A DNA stretch of 64,000 nt from Lachnospiraceae bacterium (GCA_009911035.1 QXWO01000001.1:1-64000); one strand, 5' to 3'. Positions 53,969 through 63,347 are shown, counted from the first letter of the stretch. Numbers and translations are program-made. Notes: a model not told the origin generated them from the letters alone.

Positions 53969-53987
53969 ATTATGAAGGGATAAGAAA

Positions 53988-54533
53988 ATGGCAAAAAAAG
54001 AGACAATTAGCAGGGACGCGCTTATACAGGCGGCATTTTCAATCTTGCGGGAAGAGGGAATCGGACAGGTTACGGCAAGGAAGCTGGCGGCAAGGGCCAA
54101 CTGTTCCACCCAGCCTATTTTCCGCATTTACAGGAACATGGAAGAAGTGTCGGAAGAATTGTTTGGCCGGGCATGTGATTTTTTTCAGGATTATTACAGT
54201 GATTTCCCGGAACAGGCGGCGCCTCCTTTTGTAAACCTGGGACAGGCATATATTAAATTTGCAGGGGAACATAAGAAAGTATTTGAGTTTCTTTTTTTAT
54301 CCCCGGAGAGATTTGGCAGGAGCCTGTATGATATCATTGATGGCAGCGGCGGCTGTGTCAGCAGGGAAGTGCAGGCAGCCCTTTCCCAGGGATGCCGGGA
54401 TGCCGGGAATGTTTTTATGAAAATGTGGATATTTATTCATGGAGCAGCGTGCATGTGTCTTACAGGGGATTATGAATTGTCAGAAGATGAAACCGTGCAG
54501 GCCCTGATGGCGGCTTATGATTCATTTAAATAA
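53988..54533 (+). CDS. TetR/AcrR-family regulator
   Basis: A 181-residue repressor. The N-terminal helix-turn-helix is ISRDALIQAAFSILREEGIG followed by QVTARKLAARANCSTQPIFR; the C-terminal part is the ligand and dimer domain. Ligand unknown. A likely operator precedes it, so it probably represses itself. AAGGGATAAGAAA precedes the ATG. The RpiR-type gene follows 38 bp on, but whether they share a transcript is unclear. Confidence 0.88.
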   Translation: MAKKETISRDALIQAAFSILREEGIGQVTARKLAARANCSTQPIFRIYRNMEEVSEELFGRACDFFQDYYSDFPEQAAPPFVNLGQAYIKFAGEHKKVFEFLFLSPERFGRSLYDIIDGSGGCVSREVQAALSQGCRDAGNVFMKMWIFIHGAACMCLTGDYELSEDETVQALMAAYDSFK

Positions 54534-54571
54534 ATGATACCTGTGATACGGAAGAACGGAGAGGAAGACAA

Positions 54572-55495
54572 ATGGAAAAACAGGAGCATGATATTATCAC
54601 CAGAATGAATGATAAATATATGCGGATGAGTAAGGGACATAAGGCGGTTGCAGCCTACATATCCGACCATTATGAGCAGGCGGTGTTCATGACGGCGGCA
54701 AAGCTTGGGGAGACTGTGGGAGTCAGCGAGTCTACCGTGGTGCGTTTTGCGTCGGCCCTGGGCTATGAGGGATACCCGGATTTTCAGAAATCCCTGGAAG
54801 AATGGGTGCAGAATAAATTGAATTCCGTACAGAAAATTGGAGCCAGATACGGGAAAAGTTCCCAGGCAGAAGTACTGCACGCAGTCTTAAATGCAGATAT
54901 AGAAAAAATAAAGGATACTATTGTGAGTCTGGATGCAGCGGCCTTTGAAGCGGCGGTGGACATTATTCTGGAGGCAAAAACAGTTTATCTTGTAGGGGTA
55001 AGGAGCTGTGAACCACTGGCGGATTTCCTGCACTTTTATCTGAACATGATTCGGGGAAACATTGTTCTGGTCAAAACAACAAGCGTCACGGAGATGTTTG
55101 AGCAGATGATACGGATCGACAACAGAGACGCCATTATCGGCATAAGCTTTCCCAGGTATTCCATGCGTACTTTAAAGGCCATGGAATTTGCCAATGACAG
55201 GAATGCAAAAGTGATCACCATAACAGACAGCATCCATTCCCCCATGAATCTGTATTCTGCCTGCAATCTTCTTGCAAGAAGCGATATGGTTTCAATTGTA
55301 GATTCGCTTGTGGCGCCTCTTAGCGTTATCAATGCGCTTGTGGTGGCCCTGTGCCTGAAGCAGCCTGAGGAAGTGAAGCGGAATCTGGAGATGCTTGAGG
55401 ATGTGTGGAACAATTATCAGGTCTATCTTAATGATGAAATCAATTTTATCGACGAGGAGCCTATGCTGAATTATCCATTGGTAAAAAAAGAGTAA
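54572..55495 (+). CDS. RpiR/MurR-family regulator
   Basis: A 307-residue regulator. Residues 1-80 are the HTH_6 domain, with GETVGVSESTVVRFASALGY near 46-65; 120-260 is the SIS sugar-phosphate-binding domain (TVYLVGVRSCEPLADFLHFY and IGISFPRYSMRTL). It likely senses a sugar phosphate such as an amino-sugar phosphate. GGAGAGGAAGACAA precedes the ATG. No sugar-use genes adjoin it. The flavoprotein gene starts 31-43 bp later. Confidence 0.9.
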   Translation: MEKQEHDIITRMNDKYMRMSKGHKAVAAYISDHYEQAVFMTAAKLGETVGVSESTVVRFASALGYEGYPDFQKSLEEWVQNKLNSVQKIGARYGKSSQAEVLHAVLNADIEKIKDTIVSLDAAAFEAAVDIILEAKTVYLVGVRSCEPLADFLHFYLNMIRGNIVLVKTTSVTEMFEQMIRIDNRDAIIGISFPRYSMRTLKAMEFANDRNAKVITITDSIHSPMNLYSACNLLARSDMVSIVDSLVAPLSVINALVVALCLKQPEEVKRNLEMLEDVWNNYQVYLNDEINFIDEEPMLNYPLVKKE

Positions 55496-55538
55496 AGCGC
55501 GCCGCAAAATTGCAGGCTGTGGCAGTATGGGGGTAAAT

Positions 55539-56822
55539 ATGAGACATATTATTGTTGTAGGCGGCGGCGCGGCGGGAATGATGGCGGCTGTGGGCGCGGC
55601 CAGAGCGGGGGCGGCTGTCACCCTGCTGGAACAGAATGAAAAAACAGGAAAAAAGGTTTTTATCACAGGAAAGGGAAGATGTAATCTGACAAACACCTGT
55701 GGACAGGAAGAATTTTTTGAACACATCATCAGTAACCCAAAGTTCCTGTACAGCGCCTTTTTTAATATGGATAACCGGGGCATCATGGATTTTTTTGAAA
55801 AGGCGGGCTGCAGGTTAAAAGAGGAACGGGGCGGGAGAGTGTTTCCGGTATCAGACCATTCTTCCGACGTGATTGCGGCGCTGAACCGCCAGATGGAGAA
55901 AGAGGGCGTGAAGGTATGGCTCCATACCCGTGTGAAAAAAGTTCTGACCCGGGGCATGGCGGATCTTTGGCAGGAGGAAGGCCCTGGGGCTGGAAAGAAA
56001 TATGTGACCGGGGTGGAATTGTCAGACGGCACAAGGCTAAAGGCGGATGCCGTGATCATTGCAACCGGAGGGAAATCTTACGCCGCAACAGGATCGACAG
56101 GAGACGGTTATCTTTTTGCGGAAAATGCAGGGCATACCGTGAAGGAATTGAAGCCCGCGCTGGTTCCCTTTACCGTGAAGGAAAGCTGGTGTATGGAGAT
56201 GCAGGGACTTTCCCTTAAAAATGTATCGGTTCAGCTTAAATGTAACAAGAAAAAGATTTATGAAGGCTTTGGAGAAATGCTGTTTACCCATTTTGGGGTG
56301 AGCGGCCCGCTTATTTTAAGCGCAAGCAGTTATTATGTAAAAAAGTGCTATGGCGCCCAGGCGGATCTGACCATTGACTTAAAGCCGGCCCTGACTGCGG
56401 AGCAGTTAGATAAAAGGCTTTTGCGGGCTTTTGACGAAAACAAGAACCGCCAGTTCAAAAATGTACTGGATGGACTTCTTCCATCAAAAATGATTCCGGT
56501 CATCATCCGTTTATCCGGCATTTCACCTGAAAAGAGGGTCAATGAGATCACCAGGCAGGAGCGAAATGACTTAAGCGGCTGTATCCGGCGCCTCACCATG
56601 ACGGTAACGGGAACCAGAGGGTTTCAGGAGGCAATTGTGACCCAGGGAGGCGTCCATGTGAAGGAGATCGATCCCTCCACAATGGAGTCAAGACTGATGG
56701 ACGGTCTTTACTTTGCAGGGGAGGTTCTGGATCTGGATGCAGTGACCGGAGGCTTTAATCTGCAGATCGCCTGGTCTACCGGATATCTGGCCGGGGAGGA
56801 TGCGGCGAAAAAAAGGGAATGA
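55539..56822 (+). CDS. BaiN/HI0933-family flavoprotein
   Basis: A 427-residue NAD(P)/FAD-dependent oxidoreductase. The dinucleotide-binding motif is VVGGGAAGMMAAVGAARAGA near 6-25, followed by KVFITGKGRCNLTN. VIIATGGKSYAATGSTGDGY and the C-terminal GLYFAGEVLDLDAVTGGFNL loop are family marks. Relatives include BaiN, tied to bile-acid 7-dehydroxylation, but most family members have unknown substrates, so that role is not claimed here. ATG 55539 follows GGGGGTAAAT. Confidence 0.87.
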   Translation: MRHIIVVGGGAAGMMAAVGAARAGAAVTLLEQNEKTGKKVFITGKGRCNLTNTCGQEEFFEHIISNPKFLYSAFFNMDNRGIMDFFEKAGCRLKEERGGRVFPVSDHSSDVIAALNRQMEKEGVKVWLHTRVKKVLTRGMADLWQEEGPGAGKKYVTGVELSDGTRLKADAVIIATGGKSYAATGSTGDGYLFAENAGHTVKELKPALVPFTVKESWCMEMQGLSLKNVSVQLKCNKKKIYEGFGEMLFTHFGVSGPLILSASSYYVKKCYGAQADLTIDLKPALTAEQLDKRLLRAFDENKNRQFKNVLDGLLPSKMIPVIIRLSGISPEKRVNEITRQERNDLSGCIRRLTMTVTGTRGFQEAIVTQGGVHVKEIDPSTMESRLMDGLYFAGEVLDLDAVTGGFNLQIAWSTGYLAGEDAAKKRE

Positions 56823-56859
56823 GGAGCACATGATTTTTATGGTAATTTCCTAAGGATGC

Positions 56860-56888
56860 TTGGCACAGGCGAAAGTTCATGTTATGAT
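56860..56888 (+). promoter_or_regulatory. Promoter of the cmk-ispH-rpsA group
   Basis: TTGGCA (56860-56865) and TATGAT (56883-56888), 17 bp apart, 48 bp before the cmk start. Confidence 0.6.
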
Positions 56889-56935
56889 AGTAACAATACC
56901 CGTGTGCAGAAAACAGGACAGAAATGAGGAGAAAA

Positions 56936-57592
56936 ATGAGTTATCAGATAGCAATAGACGGTCCCGCAGGGGCAGGTAAGAGCACCATTGCCAAAAAGGT
57001 TGCAAAAATAAAAGAGTTTATTTATGTAGATACAGGAGCCATGTACCGTGCCATGGCCTATTTTCTGCTTTCCAGCCATGTGGACCCGAAAGACGGGAAG
57101 GCAGTGGAATCGGCGTGTGCCGGAGCCGATATTACGATTCAGTACAGGAACGGAGAGCAGGTTGTACTTTTAAACGGTGAAAATGTAAACGGAGTGATAC
57201 GTACCGAGGAAGTGGGAAATATGGCTTCCATTACCAGCCAGAACCATAAAGTGAGGGAGAGGCTTACGGTTTTGCAGAAGGAGCTTGCGGCTAAAAATAA
57301 TGTGGTGATGGACGGAAGGGATATTGGCACCTGCGTGCTGCCTGGGGCAGATGTGAAAGTGTATCTGACAGCCAGCGCCCGGGTGAGGGCACAGAGAAGA
57401 TGGGACGAGCTGACCGCCAAAGGCGTAAGCTGCGATATAAAACAGATAGAAGAAGATATCGTTAAACGGGACCAGCAAGATATGAACCGGGAAATCGCTC
57501 CTTTAAAGCAGGCCCCAGATGCTGTGCTGATCGACTCATCATCCATGACGATCGGGGAAGTGGTGCAGGCCATTCTGGATTTATGTAAATAG
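56936..57592 (+). CDS. cmk: Cytidylate kinase
   Basis: A 218-residue P-loop kinase that phosphorylates CMP and dCMP. The P-loop is AIDGPAGAGKSTIAKK near 5-20, then VDTGAMYRAMAYF, and MDGRDIGTCVLPGAD near 120-134. ATG 56936 follows ATGAGGAGAAAA. The cmk-ispH-rpsA order is common in Clostridia. Confidence 0.96.
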   Translation: MSYQIAIDGPAGAGKSTIAKKVAKIKEFIYVDTGAMYRAMAYFLLSSHVDPKDGKAVESACAGADITIQYRNGEQVVLLNGENVNGVIRTEEVGNMASITSQNHKVRERLTVLQKELAAKNNVVMDGRDIGTCVLPGADVKVYLTASARVRAQRRWDELTAKGVSCDIKQIEEDIVKRDQQDMNREIAPLKQAPDAVLIDSSSMTIGEVVQAILDLCK

Positions 57593-57670
57593 TGCAGATT
57601 CCTGCCGCACAGCATTTATTCCTGCGGGGCCGGGTACTATACTATCACATAAGAATGGGAGATTTATTAT

Positions 57671-58519
57671 ATGGAAGTAATACTGGCAAAAAGCGCAGGT
57701 TTCTGCTTCGGCGTGAAGCGGGCAGTGGAAAAAGTTTATGAGCAGTTGGATGCTGGAAAAAAAATATATACTTACGGTCCCATCATACACAATGAAGAAG
57801 TGGTAAAGGATCTGGCCTCCAAAGGCGTGGAAGTGATAGAGAGCGAAGAAGAACTCTCTGCCCTTAAGGAAGGGACAGTGGTGGTCCGTTCCCACGGCGT
57901 GCCCAGGCGGATTTATGATCTGATCGAACGAAACGGGCTGGAATGTATTGACGCCACCTGTCCCTTTGTAAAGCGGATACACAATATTGTGGAGAAGGAA
58001 AGCAGGGAAGGGAAGCAGATTGTGATTATCGGTAATCCAGGGCATCCTGAGGTGGAAGGCATCATGGGCTGGTCAGACACTCCTGCCATAGTGGCAGAAT
58101 CCGCCCCGGAGGCCGAAAATTCCGGCGCTGACAGGCACAAATCCTTGTGCATTGTATCCCAGACGACATTTAACTACAACAAATTTCAAGAATTAGTTGA
58201 AATTTTTCAAAAAAAAGGTTACAATGTTAATGTTGTAAATACTATCTGTAACGCGACAGAAGAACGACAGACTGAAACGGGCCGCATTGCGGCCAGGGTC
58301 GATGTAATGATAGTAATAGGTGGAAAGAACAGTTCAAATACCCGGAAGCTGTATGAGATATGCCGGGAGAAGTGTGAAGCCACATATTTTATACAGACAC
58401 TGGAAGATTTGCATTTAGAACTGCCTAAAACTGCTGCTCTGGTGGGTATTACTGCGGGGGCTTCCACCCCCAACAATATTATTGAGGAGGTTCAAAATTA
58501 TGTCCGAATTAACTTTTGA
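57671..58519 (+). CDS. ispH: HMBPP reductase (IspH)
   Basis: A 282-residue iron-sulfur enzyme for the last step of the methylerythritol phosphate route, giving isopentenyl and dimethylallyl diphosphate. Three cluster cysteines are in SAGFCFGVKRAV (Cys12), DATCPFVKRIH and NTICNATEERQ. The TEERQTET and GGKNSSNTRKL substrate loops are present. Its last 20 bases overlap rpsA, matching the IspH-S1 pairing or fusion seen in Clostridia. Confidence 0.95.
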   Translation: MEVILAKSAGFCFGVKRAVEKVYEQLDAGKKIYTYGPIIHNEEVVKDLASKGVEVIESEEELSALKEGTVVVRSHGVPRRIYDLIERNGLECIDATCPFVKRIHNIVEKESREGKQIVIIGNPGHPEVEGIMGWSDTPAIVAESAPEAENSGADRHKSLCIVSQTTFNYNKFQELVEIFQKKGYNVNVVNTICNATEERQTETGRIAARVDVMIVIGGKNSSNTRKLYEICREKCEATYFIQTLEDLHLELPKTAALVGITAGASTPNNIIEEVQNYVRINF

Positions 58520-59663
58520 ACAAATGTTGGAAGAATCATTAAAGACAATACATACAGGAGAGGTAGTTGAAGGTACAGTCATCGATGTTAAGCCTGAAGA
58601 AATCATTCTTAACATTGGTTACAAATCTGATGGTATTTTGACGAGAAACGAATATACCAACGAACCCAATGTAGACTTGACAACTGTAGCTAAGCCGGGC
58701 GATACCATGGAAGTTAAAGTCCTTAAGGTAAACGACGGCGAGGGACAAGTCATCCTGACCTACAAGAGACTGGCTGCCGACCGCGGCAACAAGAGGATCG
58801 AAGAAGCCTTTAACAGCCGTGAAGTGCTGACTGCCAAAGTAGCTCAGGTTCTTGAGGGTGGTTTGAGCGTCATTATGGATGAGGTTAGAATTTTCATCCC
58901 TGCAAGCCTTGTTTCCGACACATATGAGAAAGACCTGAATAAATACTCAGGACAGGAAATACAATTTGTTATCAGCGAATATAATCCTAAGAGAAGAAGA
59001 TACATCGGCGACCGCAAGCAGCTTCTTGTTGCAGAAAAGGCAGAAATGCAGAGAAAGCTTTTAGAGAGCATCCAGGCAGGCGATGTAGTGGAAGGCGTTG
59101 TTAAGAACGTTACGGATTTCGGTGCATTTATCGATATCGGCGGTGCAGACGGACTTCTTCATATTTCCGAAATGTCCTGGGGCCGTGTTGAGAATCCCAA
59201 GAAGGTATTTAAAGTGGGCGATCAGGTGAAAGCTTTCATCAAAGAGATTTCCGGTACCAAGATTGCTTTAAGCCTTAAGTTTGAAGATGCAAATCCCTGG
59301 AAGGATGCTGACGCCAAATACGCTGCAGGAAGCGAAGTGACCGGACGTGTTGCAAGGATGACCGATTTTGGCGCATTTATTGAGTTGGAGCCGGGGGTGG
59401 ATGCATTGCTTCATGTTTCCCAGATATCCAAGGAGCATATCGAGAAACCTTCGGATGTGCTTAAAGTGGGCGAAGAAGTTACAGCAAAGGTCGTTGACTT
59501 CAACAGTGAAGACAAGAAAATCAGCTTAAGCATCAAAGCCCTTCTTACACCGGAAGCATCGGCGGAGACAGAAGCACCTGCTAAGGCAGACGATAATGAA
59601 GATGTTGTATCGGTTGATATTGACGCAGTGATTGCAGCGGAAGCAGAAACCGCTAAAGAATAA
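58500..59663 (+). CDS. rpsA: S1 RNA-binding protein (ribosomal protein S1-like)
   Basis: A 387-residue protein with four S1 (OB-fold) domains, near 18-90, 105-170, 188-255 and 275-343, each opening with a G-x-V-x-x-x-D/K strand (VEGVVKNVTDFGAFIDIGGA is the best). The tail is acidic. It binds mRNA on the ribosome. E. coli S1 has six domains; four is typical of Clostridia. ATG 58500 follows GGAGGTTCAAAATT, inside ispH. Confidence 0.92.
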   Translation: MSELTFEQMLEESLKTIHTGEVVEGTVIDVKPEEIILNIGYKSDGILTRNEYTNEPNVDLTTVAKPGDTMEVKVLKVNDGEGQVILTYKRLAADRGNKRIEEAFNSREVLTAKVAQVLEGGLSVIMDEVRIFIPASLVSDTYEKDLNKYSGQEIQFVISEYNPKRRRYIGDRKQLLVAEKAEMQRKLLESIQAGDVVEGVVKNVTDFGAFIDIGGADGLLHISEMSWGRVENPKKVFKVGDQVKAFIKEISGTKIALSLKFEDANPWKDADAKYAAGSEVTGRVARMTDFGAFIELEPGVDALLHVSQISKEHIEKPSDVLKVGEEVTAKVVDFNSEDKKISLSIKALLTPEASAETEAPAKADDNEDVVSVDIDAVIAAEAETAKE

Positions 59664-59689
59664 AATAAATAAGTCAGGACGGATTGGTT

Positions 59690-60475
59690 ATGGCTGCCTA
59701 TGATTATGAAAAATTCAAAAGCGCCGTGCTTGCGCTTACCAAGATAGACCTAAACGCCTATAAAGAACGGCAGATGAAGCGCAGGATAGATGCGCTGATT
59801 GCGAAGCACGGAATTAAGGGTTATGAAGAATATGTGCAGGTTTTGAAAACTGATAAGACAAAATTCGAGGAATTTGTCAACTATCTGACGATAAATGTTT
59901 CCGAATTTTACAGAAATCCCGACCAGTGGAGACTTATGGATAAGGAAATCATTCCAGAGCTTATTGGTAAATTTGGGAAGAACCTGAAAATCTGGAGCGC
60001 AGCCTGCTCCACAGGGGATGAACCATATTCCCTTGTTATGGCTTTGTCACGTCATATTCCGCTGAATATGATACGCATTACGGCCACTGATTTGGATAAG
60101 CAGGTGATAGCGAAAGCCAAGGTAGGACTCTACAGCGAAAAGAGTATTGCCTCTGTGCCTGATGATTTCAAAAAGAAATATTTTACGAAGATCGGGCTTT
60201 CTTACCAGATATCCAATGAAATTAAATCAAGGGTTGAATTTAAGGAGCATAATCTGCTTGAAAGCAATTATCCCAAAGATTACCATATGATTGTCTGCCG
60301 TAATGTATTGATTTACTTTACGGAGGAGGCGAAGGATGAGGTGTTCAGGAAATTTTACCAGACCCTCGCGCCCGGTGGGATTCTGTTTATAGGAAGTACG
60401 GAACAGATTATCAATCACCGTGATATGGGATATGACCGCAAGAACTCCTTCTATTACGAGCGTCCGAAGAAATAA
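59690..60475 (+). CDS. CheR-type methyltransferase
   Basis: A 261-residue S-adenosylmethionine-dependent methyltransferase of the CheR type, which methylates glutamates of chemoreceptors. The N-terminal helical part has YKERQMKRRIDALIAKHGIK; the SAM site has IWSAACSTGDEPYSLVMAL; IVCRNVLIYFTEE is typical. No other chemotaxis genes are near, so the partner may be elsewhere or the role may differ. ATG 59690 is preferred to TTG 59684. Followed by a good terminator. Confidence 0.9.
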   Translation: MAAYDYEKFKSAVLALTKIDLNAYKERQMKRRIDALIAKHGIKGYEEYVQVLKTDKTKFEEFVNYLTINVSEFYRNPDQWRLMDKEIIPELIGKFGKNLKIWSAACSTGDEPYSLVMALSRHIPLNMIRITATDLDKQVIAKAKVGLYSEKSIASVPDDFKKKYFTKIGLSYQISNEIKSRVEFKEHNLLESNYPKDYHMIVCRNVLIYFTEEAKDEVFRKFYQTLAPGGILFIGSTEQIINHRDMGYDRKNSFYYERPKK

Positions 60476-60494
60476 TTTAATAATTTTGTATAAG

Positions 60495-60521
60495 AAAAGG
60501 CATCCGGTATGGATGCCTTTT
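60495..60521. terminator. Rho-independent terminator after the CheR gene
   Basis: AAAAGGCATCC (60495-60505) pairs with GGATGCCTTTT (60511-60521). It has A and T runs on both sides and may act in both directions, serving also the minus-strand YprB gene. Confidence 0.8.
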
Positions 60522-60539
60522 AAACTTAATGTCGTTACG

Positions 60540-60580
60540 ATAAAACAGTCTGCGAAGTGTGACGGTCTTTGCTGCAATAA
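60540..60580 (+). repeat. Dispersed palindromic repeat, degenerate
   Basis: ACAGTCTGCGAAGTGTGACG, then TCTTTGCTGCAATAAG, matches the family with several changes. It lies between the terminator and the end of the YprB gene. Confidence 0.45.
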
Positions 60581-60600
60581 GCTGGACCGGGAAGCTGGTT

Positions 60601-61704
60601 TTAGTCCTGCAAAGCCATTACATTGAGCACATGGCTTGCGTAGTTGGAAAATAACTGCCTGTTTTTCTTGATATCGTCTGTCAGTTCAAAGAACAGCTCT
60701 TTACTTCGGTATTCTCTCTTAAAAAACGGATCTACAAGCACCTTCCACTGGGGAAGATAATTGGAAAATTTTCTTGTGTAGCAGTTGGATGCTGTGGCCT
60801 GTTCCCGGTAGTCCTTGTCCACGAAGGAAGCGATGGACTTGTGAAGGGCAACATCCTCTGTGGGAAGATAGAAATAATCTTTGTAGTTGGCATAAAAATA
60901 TTTTAGTTCTTCCTCATAAATCGGAATGATCAGAGTTCCTTCATAGCCTTCCCCTTTGAAATGACATCCTTTTCCCATGAAGGAAACGGAAACCGGAAGC
61001 GGAGATGCGAAAACTAACTGGAGTACAAGTTCTTTTCTGGGGACACCATGGATATCATTATAGTAGTTAGCCTGTACCTTGCGGGCTTTGATGCTGCAAT
61101 TAAATAAGTCATAGTAGGATAGGACAGGAAGTACTTCCAGCATGCCTTTCATATCATCGGAATTATGCAGAAGCAGGGCGTGGTATAAGCTGTAGTCATG
61201 GGACTGGGTGAACTCTTTGTAAACCGCAATCAGTTCCCCGCCCTTATAGATATCTTCCCGGTTGATTCCAAGAAAATATTCAATGGTTCTTAATTTGCAG
61301 TCAGGAAGTTTAAGGAAATTCTTGTAAGGCGCAATGCGGCGGTAAATATCAAGTCCTTCCATCTCGTTAAAGCTGCAGGCAATGCCGTATTTTTCCGCTT
61401 TTTGTTTGATAAAGGGGAGATCAAAAGTATTGCCGTTGTAGTGGACCAGATAGGAATACTTTGCCGCAAATGCCAGAAAAGAACGAATCAACTCCACTTC
61501 TTCGTCAGGGGATTGGGCAAACCATTGCTTGATGGTCCAGTTACCTTCCGAGTAAAAAGCACATCCAATCAGGTAAATGATGGAACTGGAAGAGAGGAAG
61601 CCGGTGGTCTCTATATCTAAAAATAAAATTTTATCAAGGGGCGCCAGACGCTCCAAAGGATATTTCAACCTAAAATTGCCGAGAATGATTTCTTCTGTCT
61701 TCAT
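60601..61704 (-). CDS. YprB-like DEDD exonuclease-domain protein
   Basis: A 367-residue protein with an RNase H-like, DEDD-type nuclease domain. ILFLDIETTGFLS near 32-44 carries the first Asp and Glu; LVHYNGNTFDLPFIKQKAEK gives the second Asp region; a later His/Tyr-Asp (LLHNSDDMKGMLE) completes it. The C-terminal 170 residues match the YprB group and hold no known domain. ATG 61704 follows AGGAGGTAATT. Substrate unknown. It is on the minus strand, convergent with the CheR gene. Confidence 0.86.
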   Translation of the reverse strand: MKTEEIILGNFRLKYPLERLAPLDKILFLDIETTGFLSSSSIIYLIGCAFYSEGNWTIKQWFAQSPDEEVELIRSFLAFAAKYSYLVHYNGNTFDLPFIKQKAEKYGIACSFNEMEGLDIYRRIAPYKNFLKLPDCKLRTIEYFLGINREDIYKGGELIAVYKEFTQSHDYSLYHALLLHNSDDMKGMLEVLPVLSYYDLFNCSIKARKVQANYYNDIHGVPRKELVLQLVFASPLPVSVSFMGKGCHFKGEGYEGTLIIPIYEEELKYFYANYKDYFYLPTEDVALHKSIASFVDKDYREQATASNCYTRKFSNYLPQWKVLVDPFFKREYRSKELFFELTDDIKKNRQLFSNYASHVLNVMALQD

Positions 61705-61727
61705 AATTACCTCCTGTATCATTTCTG

Positions 61728-61795
61728 TAACAGTTCAGATATCTTCCCTGTTACAGGTATCCGCCCATCCTAAACTGCTTTGCGGTAAGCGGATA
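61728..61795. other. Two adjacent hairpins before the YprB gene
   Basis: CTGTAACAG (61728-61736) pairs with CTGTTACAG (61751-61759), and GTATCCGC (61761-61768) pairs with GCGGATAC (61788-61795). They could be further degenerate dispersed repeats or structure in the YprB leader; the 61705-61993 gap has no gene. Confidence 0.4.
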
Positions 61796-61993
61796 CTTTC
61801 AGCAACGATTCTTCCACACGGTCAGCGCAGTAAATGGGCAGACCTGTCTGAAGGGTTACTGGTTTCCTGTTTAGTTTAGCATATTTTTTGCAAATACTGT
61901 AGTGTTTTTGTCAAAAAAGTAGTATATTTAATAGAGATGGAAAGTATTCAACGGCATACTGACAGTCAATATATGTAGAAAGAGGTAGAACAA

Positions 61994-63310
61994 GTGGCGA
62001 AATTAACATTTGCAGGGGGAATTCATCCTTATGACGGCAAAGACCTGTCCAAGGACAAACCAATTAAAGAAGTTTTGCCCAAAGGGGATCTGGTTTATCC
62101 TTTGTCACAGCACATTGGCGCGCCGGCAAAGCCAATCGTCCAAAAGGGCGATAAGGTGCTTACAGGACAGAAGATTGCAGAAGCAGGAGGATTTGTGTCT
62201 GCACCAATCTATGCAACTGTCTCTGGGACTGTAAAAGCAATTGAACCGAGACGGGTAGTTACCGGGGACAATGTAATGAGCATTGTCATTGAAAATGACG
62301 GATTATATGAGGAAGTGGACTGGCCGGAAGTCAAACCCTTTGAAGAATTAAGCAGGGAAGAAAAGATTGATCTCATTAAGGAAGCGGGAATCGTGGGAAT
62401 GGGAGGCGCCGGATTCCCTACAGCAGTAAAGCTTTCTCCCAAAGAACCTGAAAAAATAGAATATGTGATTGTGAACTGTGCGGAATGCGAACCGTATCTT
62501 ACGTCCGATTACCGCAAAATGCTGGAGGAACCTGAAAAGCTGATCGGGGGCCTTAAAGTGTCCTTAAGCCTTTTTGAGAATGCAAGGGGTATTCTCGCAG
62601 TGGAGGACAATAAACCGGACTGCATCGAGAAGTTAAAACAGCTTACCAGGGATGAAAATAAGATTACGGTCAAGGCTCTTAAGACCAAGTACCCCCAGGG
62701 ATCAGAGCGGCAGCTCATTTATGCGGCTACCGGACGGGCCATCAACTCATCCATGCTTCCTGCGGATGCAGGCTGTGTGGTTAATAATGTGGATACGGTG
62801 ATAGCCATTTATAATGCGGTGATCTGTGGAAGGCCGCTGATGTACAGGATCGTGACCGTGACAGGGGATGCTGTTATGGATCCCCGTAATTTTAAAGTAA
62901 GGATAGGAACCAATTATCATGAGCTGATAGAGGAAGCGGGAGGTTTTATCGTGCCCCCTGTAAAGATCGTCTCCGGTGGACCAATGATGGGATTCGGTAT
63001 TTTTGATCTGGATGTGCCCACCACCAAGACATCCTCAGCTCTTTTATGCCTTACTAAGGACGAAGTGTCGGCTATGGAGCCGGGGCCGTGTATCAACTGC
63101 GGCAAATGTGTGGAGGTATGTCCGGGAAGGGTGGTTCCCCGGAAGCTGGCGGACTATGCAGAGCATTACGATGAAGAGGCATTTGTCAAAAATGACGGAA
63201 TGGAATGCTGTGAGTGCGGGTGCTGCAGTTTCGTATGCCCAGCCAAACGTCCCCTTACGCAGGTGATCAAATCCATGCGCAAAATGCAGCTTGCAAAGAA
63301 GAAAAAGTAG
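61994..63310 (+). CDS. rnfC: Rnf electron-transport complex subunit C
   Basis: A 438-residue peripheral subunit of the Rnf ferredoxin:NAD+ oxidoreductase, the sodium or proton pump of anaerobes. FAGGIHPYDGKD begins the family; GMGGAGFPTAVKL marks the NADH/FMN region; SLBB-like sequence follows; two 4Fe-4S sets lie near the end (CINCGKCVEVCP and CCECGCCSFVCP). It starts with GTG behind AAAGAGGTAGAACAA. rnfD follows 37 bp on. The ferredoxin-like tail is Lys-rich. Confidence 0.96.
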   Translation: MAKLTFAGGIHPYDGKDLSKDKPIKEVLPKGDLVYPLSQHIGAPAKPIVQKGDKVLTGQKIAEAGGFVSAPIYATVSGTVKAIEPRRVVTGDNVMSIVIENDGLYEEVDWPEVKPFEELSREEKIDLIKEAGIVGMGGAGFPTAVKLSPKEPEKIEYVIVNCAECEPYLTSDYRKMLEEPEKLIGGLKVSLSLFENARGILAVEDNKPDCIEKLKQLTRDENKITVKALKTKYPQGSERQLIYAATGRAINSSMLPADAGCVVNNVDTVIAIYNAVICGRPLMYRIVTVTGDAVMDPRNFKVRIGTNYHELIEEAGGFIVPPVKIVSGGPMMGFGIFDLDVPTTKTSSALLCLTKDEVSAMEPGPCINCGKCVEVCPGRVVPRKLADYAEHYDEEAFVKNDGMECCECGCCSFVCPAKRPLTQVIKSMRKMQLAKKKK

Positions 63311-63347
63311 TCCCGGCGGGGAACTTGAAATAGGAGGAAAGAACAAC

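Noticed and set aside
55539-56822. Assignment of the flavoprotein to bile-acid dehydroxylation (BaiN)
   Set aside because: No other bai genes are in the window; the similarity is at family level only.
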